From: Sphingobium sp. WTD-1
GTDB taxonomy: Bacteria; Pseudomonadota; Alphaproteobacteria; Sphingomonadales; Sphingomonadaceae
DNA: 64,000 nucleotides
Reading direction: 5' to 3'
Assembly: GCF_030128825.1 (NCBI RefSeq)
Contig: NZ_CP119127.1
Span: 1,922,001-1,986,000, forward strand
Part shown: positions 1 to 8,233 of the stretch, one piece after another
Layout: the number at the start of each line of letters is the position of its first letter
How positions within the stretch are numbered: position 1 is the first letter of the stretch
Made by a program: the position numbers and the translations under genes
Notes under the pieces: model-generated
What the model was told of the DNA's origin: nothing
Seen by the model: the letters and a program-made list of their open reading frames with translations, nothing else
The model's database searches: none

Positions 1-1
1 T

Positions 2-658
2 AATGAGGTCGAAGGGCTGTGGGCGCGCGAGTTCCAGGCGATCGAGGCGGAACCCGATGCGCCGGTCCATGCCCATGGCTTCGACCATCTCGCCGCCGTC
101 GTCCATAATGACGAATTCCTGTCCTGGCAGCTTTACTGGCGCGCCCTGTTCGGGCTGGAGGCCAAGGCGGCGCAGGATGTGATCGATCCGTCGGGACTGG
201 TGTATAGCCAGGCCTTGCAGGCGCCCGACGGCGCCTTCCGCGTGACGCTCAATGCGTCGGATGCGCGCGAGACGCTATCGTCCCGCTTCCTCGATCAGGG
301 GATTGGCGGCGGCTATCAGCATGTGGCGCTGGCGACCGACGATATCTTCGCGACGGCGCAGGCACTGCGCGATGAGGGCGCGGCGGTGCTGACCATTCCG
401 GCCAATTATTATGCGGACATTGCCGCCCGCTTCGGCTTTGACGATGCGCTGGTGGCGCGGATGCAGGCGCTGGGCATCCTCTATGACGAGGATGCCGATG
501 GCCACGGCTTCTGGCAGCTCTACAGCCGCGCTTTCGACAAGCTGTTCTTCTTCGAGTTCGTTCAGCGCGCGGCCGGCTATATGGGCTATGGCGCGCCCAA
601 TGCCGGTGTGCGGCTGGCCGCGCAGAACCGGTTCCGCGCCGAGAACCCGGTTGATTGA
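2..658 (+). CDS. quiC: 3-dehydroshikimate dehydratase, C-terminal HPPD-like part (5' end outside window)
   Basis: The reading frame is open from base 2, so the start codon lies upstream of the window. The visible 218 residues look like the C-terminal vicinal-oxygen-chelate domain of bifunctional 3-dehydroshikimate dehydratase / 4-hydroxyphenylpyruvate dioxygenase-like proteins. Putative metal ligands are the His in GFDHLAAVV, the His in GGGYQHVALA and the Glu in FFFEFVQR, the His-His-Glu pattern of the HPPD fold. In the family the missing N-terminal TIM barrel turns 3-dehydroshikimate into protocatechuate. It converges on a porin gene only 6 bases away, and a shikimate dehydrogenase and aromatic-acid transporter follow, which supports a quinate/shikimate catabolic role. 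A plain HPPD is less likely because of this neighbourhood, but the catalytic domain is not visible. Confidence 0.75.
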   Translation, partial: NEVEGLWAREFQAIEAEPDAPVHAHGFDHLAAVVHNDEFLSWQLYWRALFGLEAKAAQDVIDPSGLVYSQALQAPDGAFRVTLNASDARETLSSRFLDQGIGGGYQHVALATDDIFATAQALRDEGAAVLTIPANYYADIAARFGFDDALVARMQALGILYDEDADGHGFWQLYSRAFDKLFFFEFVQRAAGYMGYGAPNAGVRLAAQNRFRAENPVD

Positions 659-664
659 GCGGGG

Positions 665-1978
665 TCAGAGGATCAGCTTGATCGTCATGCCGGCCACCAC
701 CGCATCGGGATAGCGGCTCGTCGCCCCGACGCGGTGGATATATTGGAGGTTGGGGCGCAGCAGCAATGCGCGGGTCGCCTGCCAGCCATAGAAGATTTCG
801 CCGCTCGCTTCCCAGCGTTGCGGATCGACATCCTGGCCCAACGACTGCTGGTCGCGCTGTCTATCGGCGATGCGCGGATTGACCCTGGCATAGACGAGGC
901 CGAGACCGAAATTGTCCCTGGGCCGATTGTCCCACGGGCCGCGCGCGACGAAGCCGCCGCTCAGGAAGAAGGGTACGCGCGCGGTCGCCCGGTCGGACAG
1001 TGTCATGGTGCCGAACAGCGACAGGCCGCGTTCGCCGGGGCCGAACCGGACGATCATCTTTTCCGCCATGGCCCAGGCGCTCCACCGTTCGTGCCGGGTG
1101 GCCGGGGCGAGACCGGACAAGGCGTAGGAATCGCCATTGGCGTCGGCATAGACATCGGGCTTGTCGGTGGTATCGATGAGGCCGCCGAGCCGGACCAGGC
1201 CGGGCAATTGCCCCGCGCCCTGGCCCGATTTCCAGCCCAGTTCGACCGGCAGGACGATACTGTCGAACCGCGGCGCCAGTTGCCAGCCATTGCCGGTCTG
1301 GGCGCGGATGCTGTTCACTTCGAAGGCGGCGACGGTGAGGCTCAGCCCATGGCCGATGTCCTGTCGGGCGCGGATGCCCCAGCGCGGGATCGGGAAGCCG
1401 GAAAAGCCGCTATTGTAGAAGAGCGTGGTCGGGCGCGGGCAGAAGGCGAAATTCTGGAACTGGCAGCCCGAGGGCAAGGTCGCGAAATCGTCGCCCGTAT
1501 GATAGAGGCCGATCTTGAACGCGGTCCGGCCGCCGTTCAACTGCTGCTCATAGCTGAGTTCCGCCGGCCGCAGATCCTGCCCGCCGCCGAACAGTTCCTG
1601 TACCTCGAACAGATTGCTGATGCGGGTGGCGGTCAGATCCTGCCCCTTGCGATGGATGATCGTCGCGATGATCTTGCCGCCGTCAAGGCCGAACGCCTTG
1701 CCGGTGTCGACGACCGCCGATGCCAGCAATTGCTGGGTATAGGCCGCCCCCTGATCGCGCCCGCCGCTGATCGATGCGGCGCTTTCGGAGACATAGGAGA
1801 AGGTGAGGTTGATGCCGCTGTCCCTGAGTCTTGTGCGCCAGCCGGCCTGGGGCGCGGCCGGCGGCGGGGGTGGGGGCGTCTGCGGTCCGGCGGGCGGCCC
1901 CTGCAATTGCGGGGCGGGCTTCACCGCTTCGGCGACCTGGACGGGCAGGACGATGGCGGGCGGGCTGTCGGCGATCAT
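665..1978 (-). CDS. OprB-like carbohydrate/aromatic porin, no visible signal peptide
   Basis: A 437-residue protein. After a Pro-rich stretch (residues about 30-50) it reads like an outer-membrane beta-barrel of the OprB type: SGINLTFSYVSESAAS, many alternating aromatic strands, and a C-terminal strand. It probably lets the substrate of the adjoining pathway cross the outer membrane. The ATG at 1978 overlaps the shikimate dehydrogenase stop as ATGA, implying translational coupling. Oddity: the N-terminus (MIADSPPAIVLPVQVAEAV) has no clear Sec signal peptide. Extending upstream in frame only runs through sequence antisense in character to aroE, with no hydrophobic core. Either the export signal is atypical, the gene has lost its 5' end by fusion to aroE, or the true start is elsewhere. 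Confidence 0.7.
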   Translation of the reverse strand: MIADSPPAIVLPVQVAEAVKPAPQLQGPPAGPQTPPPPPPAAPQAGWRTRLRDSGINLTFSYVSESAASISGGRDQGAAYTQQLLASAVVDTGKAFGLDGGKIIATIIHRKGQDLTATRISNLFEVQELFGGGQDLRPAELSYEQQLNGGRTAFKIGLYHTGDDFATLPSGCQFQNFAFCPRPTTLFYNSGFSGFPIPRWGIRARQDIGHGLSLTVAAFEVNSIRAQTGNGWQLAPRFDSIVLPVELGWKSGQGAGQLPGLVRLGGLIDTTDKPDVYADANGDSYALSGLAPATRHERWSAWAMAEKMIVRFGPGERGLSLFGTMTLSDRATARVPFFLSGGFVARGPWDNRPRDNFGLGLVYARVNPRIADRQRDQQSLGQDVDPQRWEASGEIFYGWQATRALLLRPNLQYIHRVGATSRYPDAVVAGMTIKLIL

Positions 1979-2871
1979 GGCGTGACAGCCGCATCGGTCG
2001 CGCGGGCAAAGTCCGCCAGCATGCGCTCGCTGTCCGGCGCGAGGCCTGTGAACAGGGCGAAGGCATGGGCAGCCTGCATCACCGCCATGCCGCCGCCGGT
2101 CAGTATGGCGCAGCCCTTCGCCTGCGCGGCCATCAGCAACGGGGTGTGCAGCGGGAAATAGATGATGTCCGACACCCATTGATCGGACGCCAGCAGATCG
2201 GGATCGAAGGGCAGGCCGGGATGGCTGAGCATGCCGATCGGGGAGGTCTGGACCACGCCATCGGCGTCCGCGATGGCATCGGCCGCTTGGGCCATGGCCT
2301 GCACCTGCGCCGCCGGGAAGAGTGCGCCAAGCCGATCGGCCAGCGCCGCCGCGCGCTCCTGTGCCGGATCGACGATGGCAAGATGCGTCGCGCCAAGGTC
2401 GAGATGGGCATAGCCGACCGCTGCCGCCGCGCCGCCCGCACCGATCATCGCGATCCGGCCGCGCGGGCGATCGGCGAGGCCGGCGAGGAAATGGGCGCGA
2501 TAGCCCGACCAGTCCGTATTGTCGCCATGCGCCCGGCCGTTGCGGAACAATATGGTGTTGACCGCGCCCAATGCCCGCGCCGCGTCGGACAGGCTGTCGA
2601 GCAAGGGGATGACCGCCTGCTTGAAGGGATGGGTGACGTTGATCCCGTCAAAGCCTATCGCCCCCAGCATCGGCAGCAGGCGGGGCAGGTCGTCCGCGTC
2701 ATAGCCCATCCGATCGGCATCGAGGATGCGGTAGACGAGGGTCAGGCCGAGCGCCTTTGCCTCCGTCTCGTGCATGTGCGGGCTGCGCGATCCGGCAATG
2801 CCCTGGCCGATCAGGCCGCAGAGAATGGACGCGCGGGGGCGATCCGCGACGGGCGCGGGGGACTGGAACAT
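1975..2871 (-). CDS. aroE: Shikimate/quinate 5-dehydrogenase
   Basis: A 298-residue NAD(P)-dependent dehydrogenase that interconverts shikimate and 3-dehydroshikimate. The substrate-domain motifs are clear: GSRSPHMHETEA near the N-terminus, NVTHPFKQ with the catalytic Lys, and GDNTDWSGY. These are followed by the Rossmann glycine motif MIGAGGAAAAVGYA and the C-terminal GGGMAVMQAA. The GQGIAGSRSP-type opening resembles catabolic quinate/shikimate dehydrogenases rather than the biosynthetic AroE, which fits the transporter upstream and dehydratase nearby. ATG at 2871 is preceded by an AAGGA ribosome site. It starts 25 bases after the MFS gene and overlaps the porin by 4 bases, so the three form one operon read leftward. 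Confidence 0.9.
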   Translation of the reverse strand: MFQSPAPVADRPRASILCGLIGQGIAGSRSPHMHETEAKALGLTLVYRILDADRMGYDADDLPRLLPMLGAIGFDGINVTHPFKQAVIPLLDSLSDAARALGAVNTILFRNGRAHGDNTDWSGYRAHFLAGLADRPRGRIAMIGAGGAAAAVGYAHLDLGATHLAIVDPAQERAAALADRLGALFPAAQVQAMAQAADAIADADGVVQTSPIGMLSHPGLPFDPDLLASDQWVSDIIYFPLHTPLLMAAQAKGCAILTGGGMAVMQAAHAFALFTGLAPDSERMLADFARATDAAVTP

Positions 2872-2896
2872 GGCATTATCCTTGGAAGAGGGGCGG

Positions 2897-4252
2897 TCAG
2901 TCGGCCTTGGGCAGGCGGATCATCGCGGCGCAGATGCCCGCGATGACGGCCGGCACCGCGAAGACACCGAAGATGACAGGCAGTGAGACTTTCGCCGCGA
3001 GCAGGAAGCCGCCCAGCATCGGCCCGATCACCGCGCCGATCCGGCCGACGCCCATGGCCCAGCCGATGCCGGTGCCGCGCGCTTCGGGCGGATAGAGGCT
3101 GGCGGCGAGCGGGTAGCAGCCGTTGAAGCCGCCCTGGACGAAGACGCCGATCAGGAAGGCGGTGGCGAGCGTCGCTACCAGCGGCATCGCGACCGATCCG
3201 AACAGGACCAGCGTGACGGCGGCGGCCGACATATAGCCCAGGATCAGGCGGCGCAGGTCGAAATGGGTGCCGGCGATGCCGATCAGGGTCACGCCGACAA
3301 AGGCGCCGATATTGTAGATGGCGCCGGCATAGATGGCGTCCTTGGCCGGCAGGCCGGCCTCGACCGCCAGCTTGGGAATCCAGCTGATGACGAAATAGAG
3401 CGTCATGAAGCCCGAGATGGTGGCCATCCACAGCAGGATGGTGCCGGTCGCGCGGCGGTCGGTCAGCAGGCCGCGCACGCCGGCCTTGTTGGCTTCATGC
3501 ACCTTCCTGGCGGGCAGCGTGTCGACTGTCGGCTGGCCCATCGAGCGGAGCAGGCGGTTGGCCTTTTCGAGCGCGCCCTTGGGCTGGCGGGTCAGCAGGA
3601 AGTCGATGCTTTCGGGCAGCAGCAGCCAGACGAAGGGCAGGGACAGGGTGCAAAGAATCGCCGCGCCCAGCAGCATCGCCTGCCAGCCATAGATGGGCAG
3701 CAGGTTGGCGACGACGAAGCCGGTGATGGTGGCGCCGACCGGATAGCCGGCCTGGAGGAAGCCGACGGCAAAGGTGCGGTGCCGGGGCGGGGCATATTCG
3801 GCGGTCAGCGCCGCCATGCTGGCCAGCACCGTGCCGATGCCGATGCCGACGATGAAGCGGCTGACGATCAGTTCGCCGATATTGGCGGCCATGGCCGAGC
3901 CGAACATGGCGCCGGCCATCATCACCAGCGAGGCGAGGATCAGTTTGCGGCGGCCGAACCTGTCGGCCATCGGCGCGATGAGCAGGCCGCCGGCGGCCAT
4001 GCCGGCCAGCCCGGCGCTGAACACCACGCCCAGCCGTTCGGGCGTCACCTGCCAGTCGGTCGACAGGGCGGGGGCGATATAGGACAGGATCAGCACGTCC
4101 ATGCCGTCGAGCATGTTGAGGATGAAACAGATGGCGACGACCAGTATCTGGCGTGCGGTCCATTGGCTGTCCGACGCGACGGGGGCAGCCTGGCCGTCAA
4201 CGGTCACATAGGGTCGCACGGACACGCTGCCGGTGGCGGAATAGCTGGCCAT
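2897..4252 (-). CDS. MFS transporter, aromatic acid:H+ symporter (AAHS) type
   Basis: A 451-residue inner-membrane permease with the 12-segment MFS pattern and a hydrophilic N-terminus of about 35 residues. Diagnostic motifs: LDGMDVLILSYIAP in helix 1, with the Asp typical of AAHS carriers such as PcaK and benzoate transporters, and ADRFGRRK in the loop between helices 2 and 3. A second loop near residue 280 separates the two halves. Substrates in this family are protocatechuate, 4-hydroxybenzoate, shikimate or quinate. Sitting directly before shikimate dehydrogenase in the same operon, it most likely imports quinate, shikimate or a related hydroaromatic acid by proton symport. The exact substrate cannot be read from the sequence. 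Confidence 0.88.
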   Translation of the reverse strand: MASYSATGSVSVRPYVTVDGQAAPVASDSQWTARQILVVAICFILNMLDGMDVLILSYIAPALSTDWQVTPERLGVVFSAGLAGMAAGGLLIAPMADRFGRRKLILASLVMMAGAMFGSAMAANIGELIVSRFIVGIGIGTVLASMAALTAEYAPPRHRTFAVGFLQAGYPVGATITGFVVANLLPIYGWQAMLLGAAILCTLSLPFVWLLLPESIDFLLTRQPKGALEKANRLLRSMGQPTVDTLPARKVHEANKAGVRGLLTDRRATGTILLWMATISGFMTLYFVISWIPKLAVEAGLPAKDAIYAGAIYNIGAFVGVTLIGIAGTHFDLRRLILGYMSAAAVTLVLFGSVAMPLVATLATAFLIGVFVQGGFNGCYPLAASLYPPEARGTGIGWAMGVGRIGAVIGPMLGGFLLAAKVSLPVIFGVFAVPAVIAGICAAMIRLPKAD

Positions 4253-4403
4253 CTCGAATAATGCCTTTCATCCTCTCGCGGCGCCCTGCGCCCTTGCCTT
4301 GCTTGTCCGGTGGCCTGTCGGCTTCTATTCTGCGGATGGCTATGCCTCATCCATTCAATAGGTAATTTCCACCGCTCCAGATGCGCTTCGCTATATCGCT
4401 ATG

Positions 4404-5309
4404 TTATGGCTTCGGCGGGCGCGGCAGGGCGAGCATCGCACTGCGGGCAATCTCCTCGAAGGTTTCGCCGATGATGGCGCGCGGCGATTCCATATTGCGG
4501 TTGATATAGACCGGAAGCACGCCGGGGTCTTCAAATTCCAGGAAGCGGACGGTGTCGGCATGAGGCTGCATCGCGGTGAAGCTGTCGACCAGCGCCACGC
4601 CCATGCCGTTGGCGACGAAGGCGACGGCGGTTTCGGCGAAGCGGATATAGGTGGAAACGTCCGGTTCCTGCCCGGCGCGGGCGAACATGTCGGCGATGAT
4701 CCGGCCATGGGGCGTGTCGGGGCGGAAGGATTGCAGTTGCGCGCCGGCAAGGTCCGCCACGCAGATCCGGTCGCGATCCGCCAGCGGATGATGGCTGGGC
4801 ACGGCGCAGACCATGCGCCCGGCGCCGATCCGGCTGGACAGGATGTTGGGATGGTCGATCGGAAAGACGGTCAGCGCATATTCGCCGCGCTGGAGCGCGA
4901 GATAATCGATCGCCTGCTCGACCGAGAGAATGTCGAACTGGATGGTGAGGCCGGGATAATTGGCGCTGAGGCGGGCCAGCATCTGGGGCAGGATCGAATG
5001 GCCGAGCGAGGGCGACGCGCCGACGCGAAAGGTCTTGTCCTCCCCCTTGGCCAGCCGGCGGATGACATGGGCGAGATCGTCGAAGCCCTTGTAGATGCGT
5101 TCGATCTCCTCGAACAGCACGCCGGCTTCCTGGGTCGGCACCAGCCGGCCGCGGGTGCGGTCGAACAGGCGGAACTGCAGCCTGTCCTCCATATGGCCGA
5201 GCATCCGGCTGAGGCCGGGCTGGGACGTGCCGAGCATCCGCGCGGCGCCGCTGACCGTCTTGGTAATCATGACGGCGCGGAAAATTTCTATCTGTCGAAC
5301 CGTGAGCAT
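4404..5309 (-). CDS. LysR-type transcriptional regulator
   Basis: A 301-residue regulator. The N-terminal winged helix-turn-helix is clear (MLTVRQIEIFRAVMITKTVS, then GAARMLGTSQPGLSRMLGHM), followed by a linker helix and a periplasmic-binding-protein-like effector domain. I start at the ATG at 5309 because LysR proteins begin a few residues before the first helix; an in-frame start 20 codons upstream adds nothing family-like. It lies 151 bases upstream of the MFS-aroE-porin operon on the same strand and is its likely pathway regulator, sensing an aromatic or hydroaromatic acid. A role controlling the TonB receptor behind it is also possible. Confidence 0.9.
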   Translation of the reverse strand: MLTVRQIEIFRAVMITKTVSGAARMLGTSQPGLSRMLGHMEDRLQFRLFDRTRGRLVPTQEAGVLFEEIERIYKGFDDLAHVIRRLAKGEDKTFRVGASPSLGHSILPQMLARLSANYPGLTIQFDILSVEQAIDYLALQRGEYALTVFPIDHPNILSSRIGAGRMVCAVPSHHPLADRDRICVADLAGAQLQSFRPDTPHGRIIADMFARAGQEPDVSTYIRFAETAVAFVANGMGVALVDSFTAMQPHADTVRFLEFEDPGVLPVYINRNMESPRAIIGETFEEIARSAMLALPRPPKP

Positions 5310-5414
5310 CGAACGTCCATGATCCTGCACCGGATGGATAGCGCGTGCTAGCCCAGCGGGGCGGCGCATGAAAGCCCGCCGCGTGGGTGCCGGTCGTTCG
5401 AAGGCGGGTTTTCA

Positions 5415-5453
5415 ATGTGCGCGGGCAGGGGGCAAGGGGGTGCCCGCGCACAT
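5415..5453 (-). terminator. Hairpin terminator downstream of the TonB receptor gene
   Basis: Two perfect 13-base arms (5415-5427 and 5441-5453) enclose a 13-base G-rich loop, directly after the TonB receptor stop. No long T-run follows on the minus strand, so it may act as a transcript-stabilising hairpin or a weak terminator. Confidence 0.55.
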
Positions 5454-5467
5454 CGATCAGCCAGGGA

Positions 5468-8161
5468 TCAGAAGCGAACCTTGGCACCGACCGTCATGTA
5501 ACGGCCGATCGTGTCATAGTGGATCGCGCCATAGGTGGTCAGCGGCGGATCGCGGTCGAACAGGTTGTTGACGTTGGCGAACAGGGTGAACTTGTCGACA
5601 TTCACCTGGGCGCCGAGGTCGACATAGACCCGGGCGGCGATGTCGTTGTTGGCGATGTCCAGCGCATGGTTGAACTTGCCGCCGCCGACATAGCGGACGC
5701 GGGCGTCGACCGAGACGTCCTGGCTGCTGTAGTTGATCGACCCGGTGGCGCGCCAGTGCGGCGTGCCGAAGCTGACATTGTCGCCCACGTCACCGGCGCG
5801 GTCGACGCTGGTCATGCCGTCGTTGATCAGCACCTTGTCGACATAGGTGGCAAGGCCGCGGAAGCGCATCGTGCCGCCCAGGCCGCCGCTCACCTTGCTC
5901 AGCGGCAGGGTGTAGCTGGCCTCGATATCCACGCCGGCGGTCTTGTATTCGGCCAGGTTGATATAGGTGGTGTAGATGGTGGTCGGGGCACCCGAGCTGT
6001 CCCGCACGATCTGGCTGCACAGGTCGGTATTGCCGTTGGCGCAACCGCTGATCACGTCCTGCGCGCCCAGCGAGGTGATCGCGTCCTTGAGCTTGATGTT
6101 GTAATAGTCGACCGACAGGTTGAAGCCCGGCAGGAAGGTCGGCGTGAACACTGCGCCGGCGGTCAGCGTGCTGCCGATTTCGGGCTTCAGGTTCGCATTG
6201 CCGCCGCCATAGCGGGTGATCGAGTAGGTCTTGCCACCTTCCGCGACCGTGGTGAAGCTGGTCGTGGTGGTGGTGTAGAGTTCCGCCAGGCTGCCCGAGC
6301 GGATGTCGCGCGAACGCGACACGCGCAGCAGCAGATTGTCGAAGATGCGATCGGTCACACCCAGCTTCCACGACCAGATGCCACCGCTGGTGCTGTAGCG
6401 GCTGTAGCGGGCCGCGCCGTTGACATCGAGCTTGCTGAACGGCTGGTCGAGCAGCGGGATGGCGACTTCGCCGAACGCTTCCTGGACGTTGAACCCGCCG
6501 TCGAGCGGCGAGAAGTTGAAGCGGCTGAAGCCCTTCGCGGCCGAGGTGGCGTCGAGGCTGTTGGTGACCTGTTCTTCCCAGCGCGCTTCCGCGCCGAAGG
6601 CGACCGAAACCGGGCCGGCCCAGGTGGAGAAGGGATCGCCGCGCAGGCTGGCGCCAGCGCTGTCGAGCTTGGTAGTGTAGACGACGCGGGCGACATTGCC
6701 GAACACATAGTCGATCGCGTCCTGGCTGGCGGCGCCGGTGCCCAGGATGTTGAGCGGGCGGCAGGCGGTCGTCGGATCGGTGAGCGCGGTGCGGCAGACG
6801 ATATTGCCGCTGCTGTCGGTCACGGCATCCAGCGCGGCGGTCAGGTTCGCGCCGGTGATCTGGTTGTCATAGCTCTGCATGTTGCGGTTTTCGCCATGGC
6901 TGTAATAGGCCGAATAGCGCCATTTGCCGTCCGCGAAGCTGCCATCGACGCCGATCGCGCCTTCCACATTCTGGCGATAATAGCCGAAGGTGCGATAGCC
7001 ATAATCCTCGAAGAAGCGGCCGACCTTGATGCTGGTCTCGCCGGCGGCGGCGAGCTGATCGCGGATCGACTGCGACAGATAGGGATTGCTGGCCGACAGG
7101 GTGTAGGTGCCGTTTTCCGCATAGAAGGGATATTTGGCCCAGATGCGGCTGTAGCTGCCATCCGCCCAGAAGGTGGCGTCGCCAACCTCGAAGCTGGCGC
7201 GAGCATAGCTGTTGACGCGCTGATAGGGGTTGGTCAGCGCATATTCGTCGTTGGTGGCCACGCCTTCGCCGCCGACCATGGTCGAACCGCTGATCTGGCT
7301 GCCATATTGGAAGGCGCGCAGGGTGCCGTCCGAATTGAAGGTCTGGCCCTTGAGCGTGCCCGAGGTGATCAGGCCGCCGAGGCTGGTGGTCGAGCTGTTG
7401 ACGTCGCGCACCAGGATATAGTCATGGTCGCCCGTGGTCGGCGAGAAGAGGTTGGCGCTGCCGACATTCTTGCGCGAATTGCGGTCGAGAATGCCCTCGT
7501 CATTCTGATATTCGGCGCCGATCATGAAGTGGCCGCGGCCGTCGGCGAAATGGGTGCCGAAGGTGCCGTCGAAGCTGTAGCGATAGCCGTCGCCGCGCGA
7601 CGACACGCCGTTTTGCGCGCCGATGGTCAGGCCTTCCAGATCATCGTCGAGCATGATGTTGACGACGCCGCCGATCGCGCCCGAGCCCCAGGCTGCGCTG
7701 GCGCCGCCGGTGACGATCTCGACCCGCTTCACCAGGCCCTGCGGCACGGTGTTGAGGTCCGACGAGCCGGTGAAGCGGCGGTTGTTGAGCAGGGTCAGGG
7801 TGCGGGTGACGCCCAGGCCGCGAAGGTCCATCGCCGACGAGGAGGAGTTGGTGTTGGCGACGGTGCTGGCCGGCGACTGGGTCGCGCGGAACTGCGGCAG
7901 GTCGTTCAGCACCTGCGCGATGCTGGGGCGGGCACCCTGGCGCAGTTCGCTTTCGCCCACGACGGTGGTCGGGGTCGGCGCGTCGAAGCCCTTGCGGTCG
8001 ATGCGCGAACCGGTGACGACGATCGAACCGGCGTCATCGTCGGCGGCGGGCGTGCTGTCCTGTGCCATGGCGACCTGCGCCGTGGCGAGCGACAGGACCA
8101 GGGCGGCCCCGGCGCTGCCCGCCATCAGCAGGCGGCGAAATCCAGTGTCTTCAATACGCAT
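5468..8161 (-). CDS. TonB-dependent outer-membrane receptor
   Basis: An 897-residue receptor of the large sphingomonad type. A Sec signal peptide (LVLSLATAQVAMAQ) is followed by the conserved plug opening SIVVTGSRIDRKGF. The plug segment contains LRGLGVTRTLTLLNNRR and GSGAIGGVVNIML, and a long beta-barrel ends in an aromatic residue (TVGAKVRF). It imports a scarce nutrient (a siderophore, a glycan or, commonly in sphingomonads, aromatic or plant-derived compounds) using the TonB-ExbBD energy system. ATG at 8161 is chosen over a TTG two codons earlier. Its position beside the LysR gene and the quinate-type operon suggests a substrate in the same pathway. This is inference only. Confidence 0.92.
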   Translation of the reverse strand: MRIEDTGFRRLLMAGSAGAALVLSLATAQVAMAQDSTPAADDDAGSIVVTGSRIDRKGFDAPTPTTVVGESELRQGARPSIAQVLNDLPQFRATQSPASTVANTNSSSSAMDLRGLGVTRTLTLLNNRRFTGSSDLNTVPQGLVKRVEIVTGGASAAWGSGAIGGVVNIMLDDDLEGLTIGAQNGVSSRGDGYRYSFDGTFGTHFADGRGHFMIGAEYQNDEGILDRNSRKNVGSANLFSPTTGDHDYILVRDVNSSTTSLGGLITSGTLKGQTFNSDGTLRAFQYGSQISGSTMVGGEGVATNDEYALTNPYQRVNSYARASFEVGDATFWADGSYSRIWAKYPFYAENGTYTLSASNPYLSQSIRDQLAAAGETSIKVGRFFEDYGYRTFGYYRQNVEGAIGVDGSFADGKWRYSAYYSHGENRNMQSYDNQITGANLTAALDAVTDSSGNIVCRTALTDPTTACRPLNILGTGAASQDAIDYVFGNVARVVYTTKLDSAGASLRGDPFSTWAGPVSVAFGAEARWEEQVTNSLDATSAAKGFSRFNFSPLDGGFNVQEAFGEVAIPLLDQPFSKLDVNGAARYSRYSTSGGIWSWKLGVTDRIFDNLLLRVSRSRDIRSGSLAELYTTTTTSFTTVAEGGKTYSITRYGGGNANLKPEIGSTLTAGAVFTPTFLPGFNLSVDYYNIKLKDAITSLGAQDVISGCANGNTDLCSQIVRDSSGAPTTIYTTYINLAEYKTAGVDIEASYTLPLSKVSGGLGGTMRFRGLATYVDKVLINDGMTSVDRAGDVGDNVSFGTPHWRATGSINYSSQDVSVDARVRYVGGGKFNHALDIANNDIAARVYVDLGAQVNVDKFTLFANVNNLFDRDPPLTTYGAIHYDTIGRYMTVGAKVRF

Positions 8162-8233
8162 TTCCAATAGTCCCCTTTTGCTCTTGCTTTGTTGTGGCCG
8201 CGACCCGAGCGGCTCTTGTGTGATGGCTGAAAA

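Noticed and set aside
5387..8170. A 927-codon open frame on the plus strand covering the TonB receptor
   Set aside because: High-GC antisense openness; the minus frame has a signal peptide, plug motifs and a barrel end, while the plus frame has a repetitive Ala/Val/Gly/Asp text with no domain.
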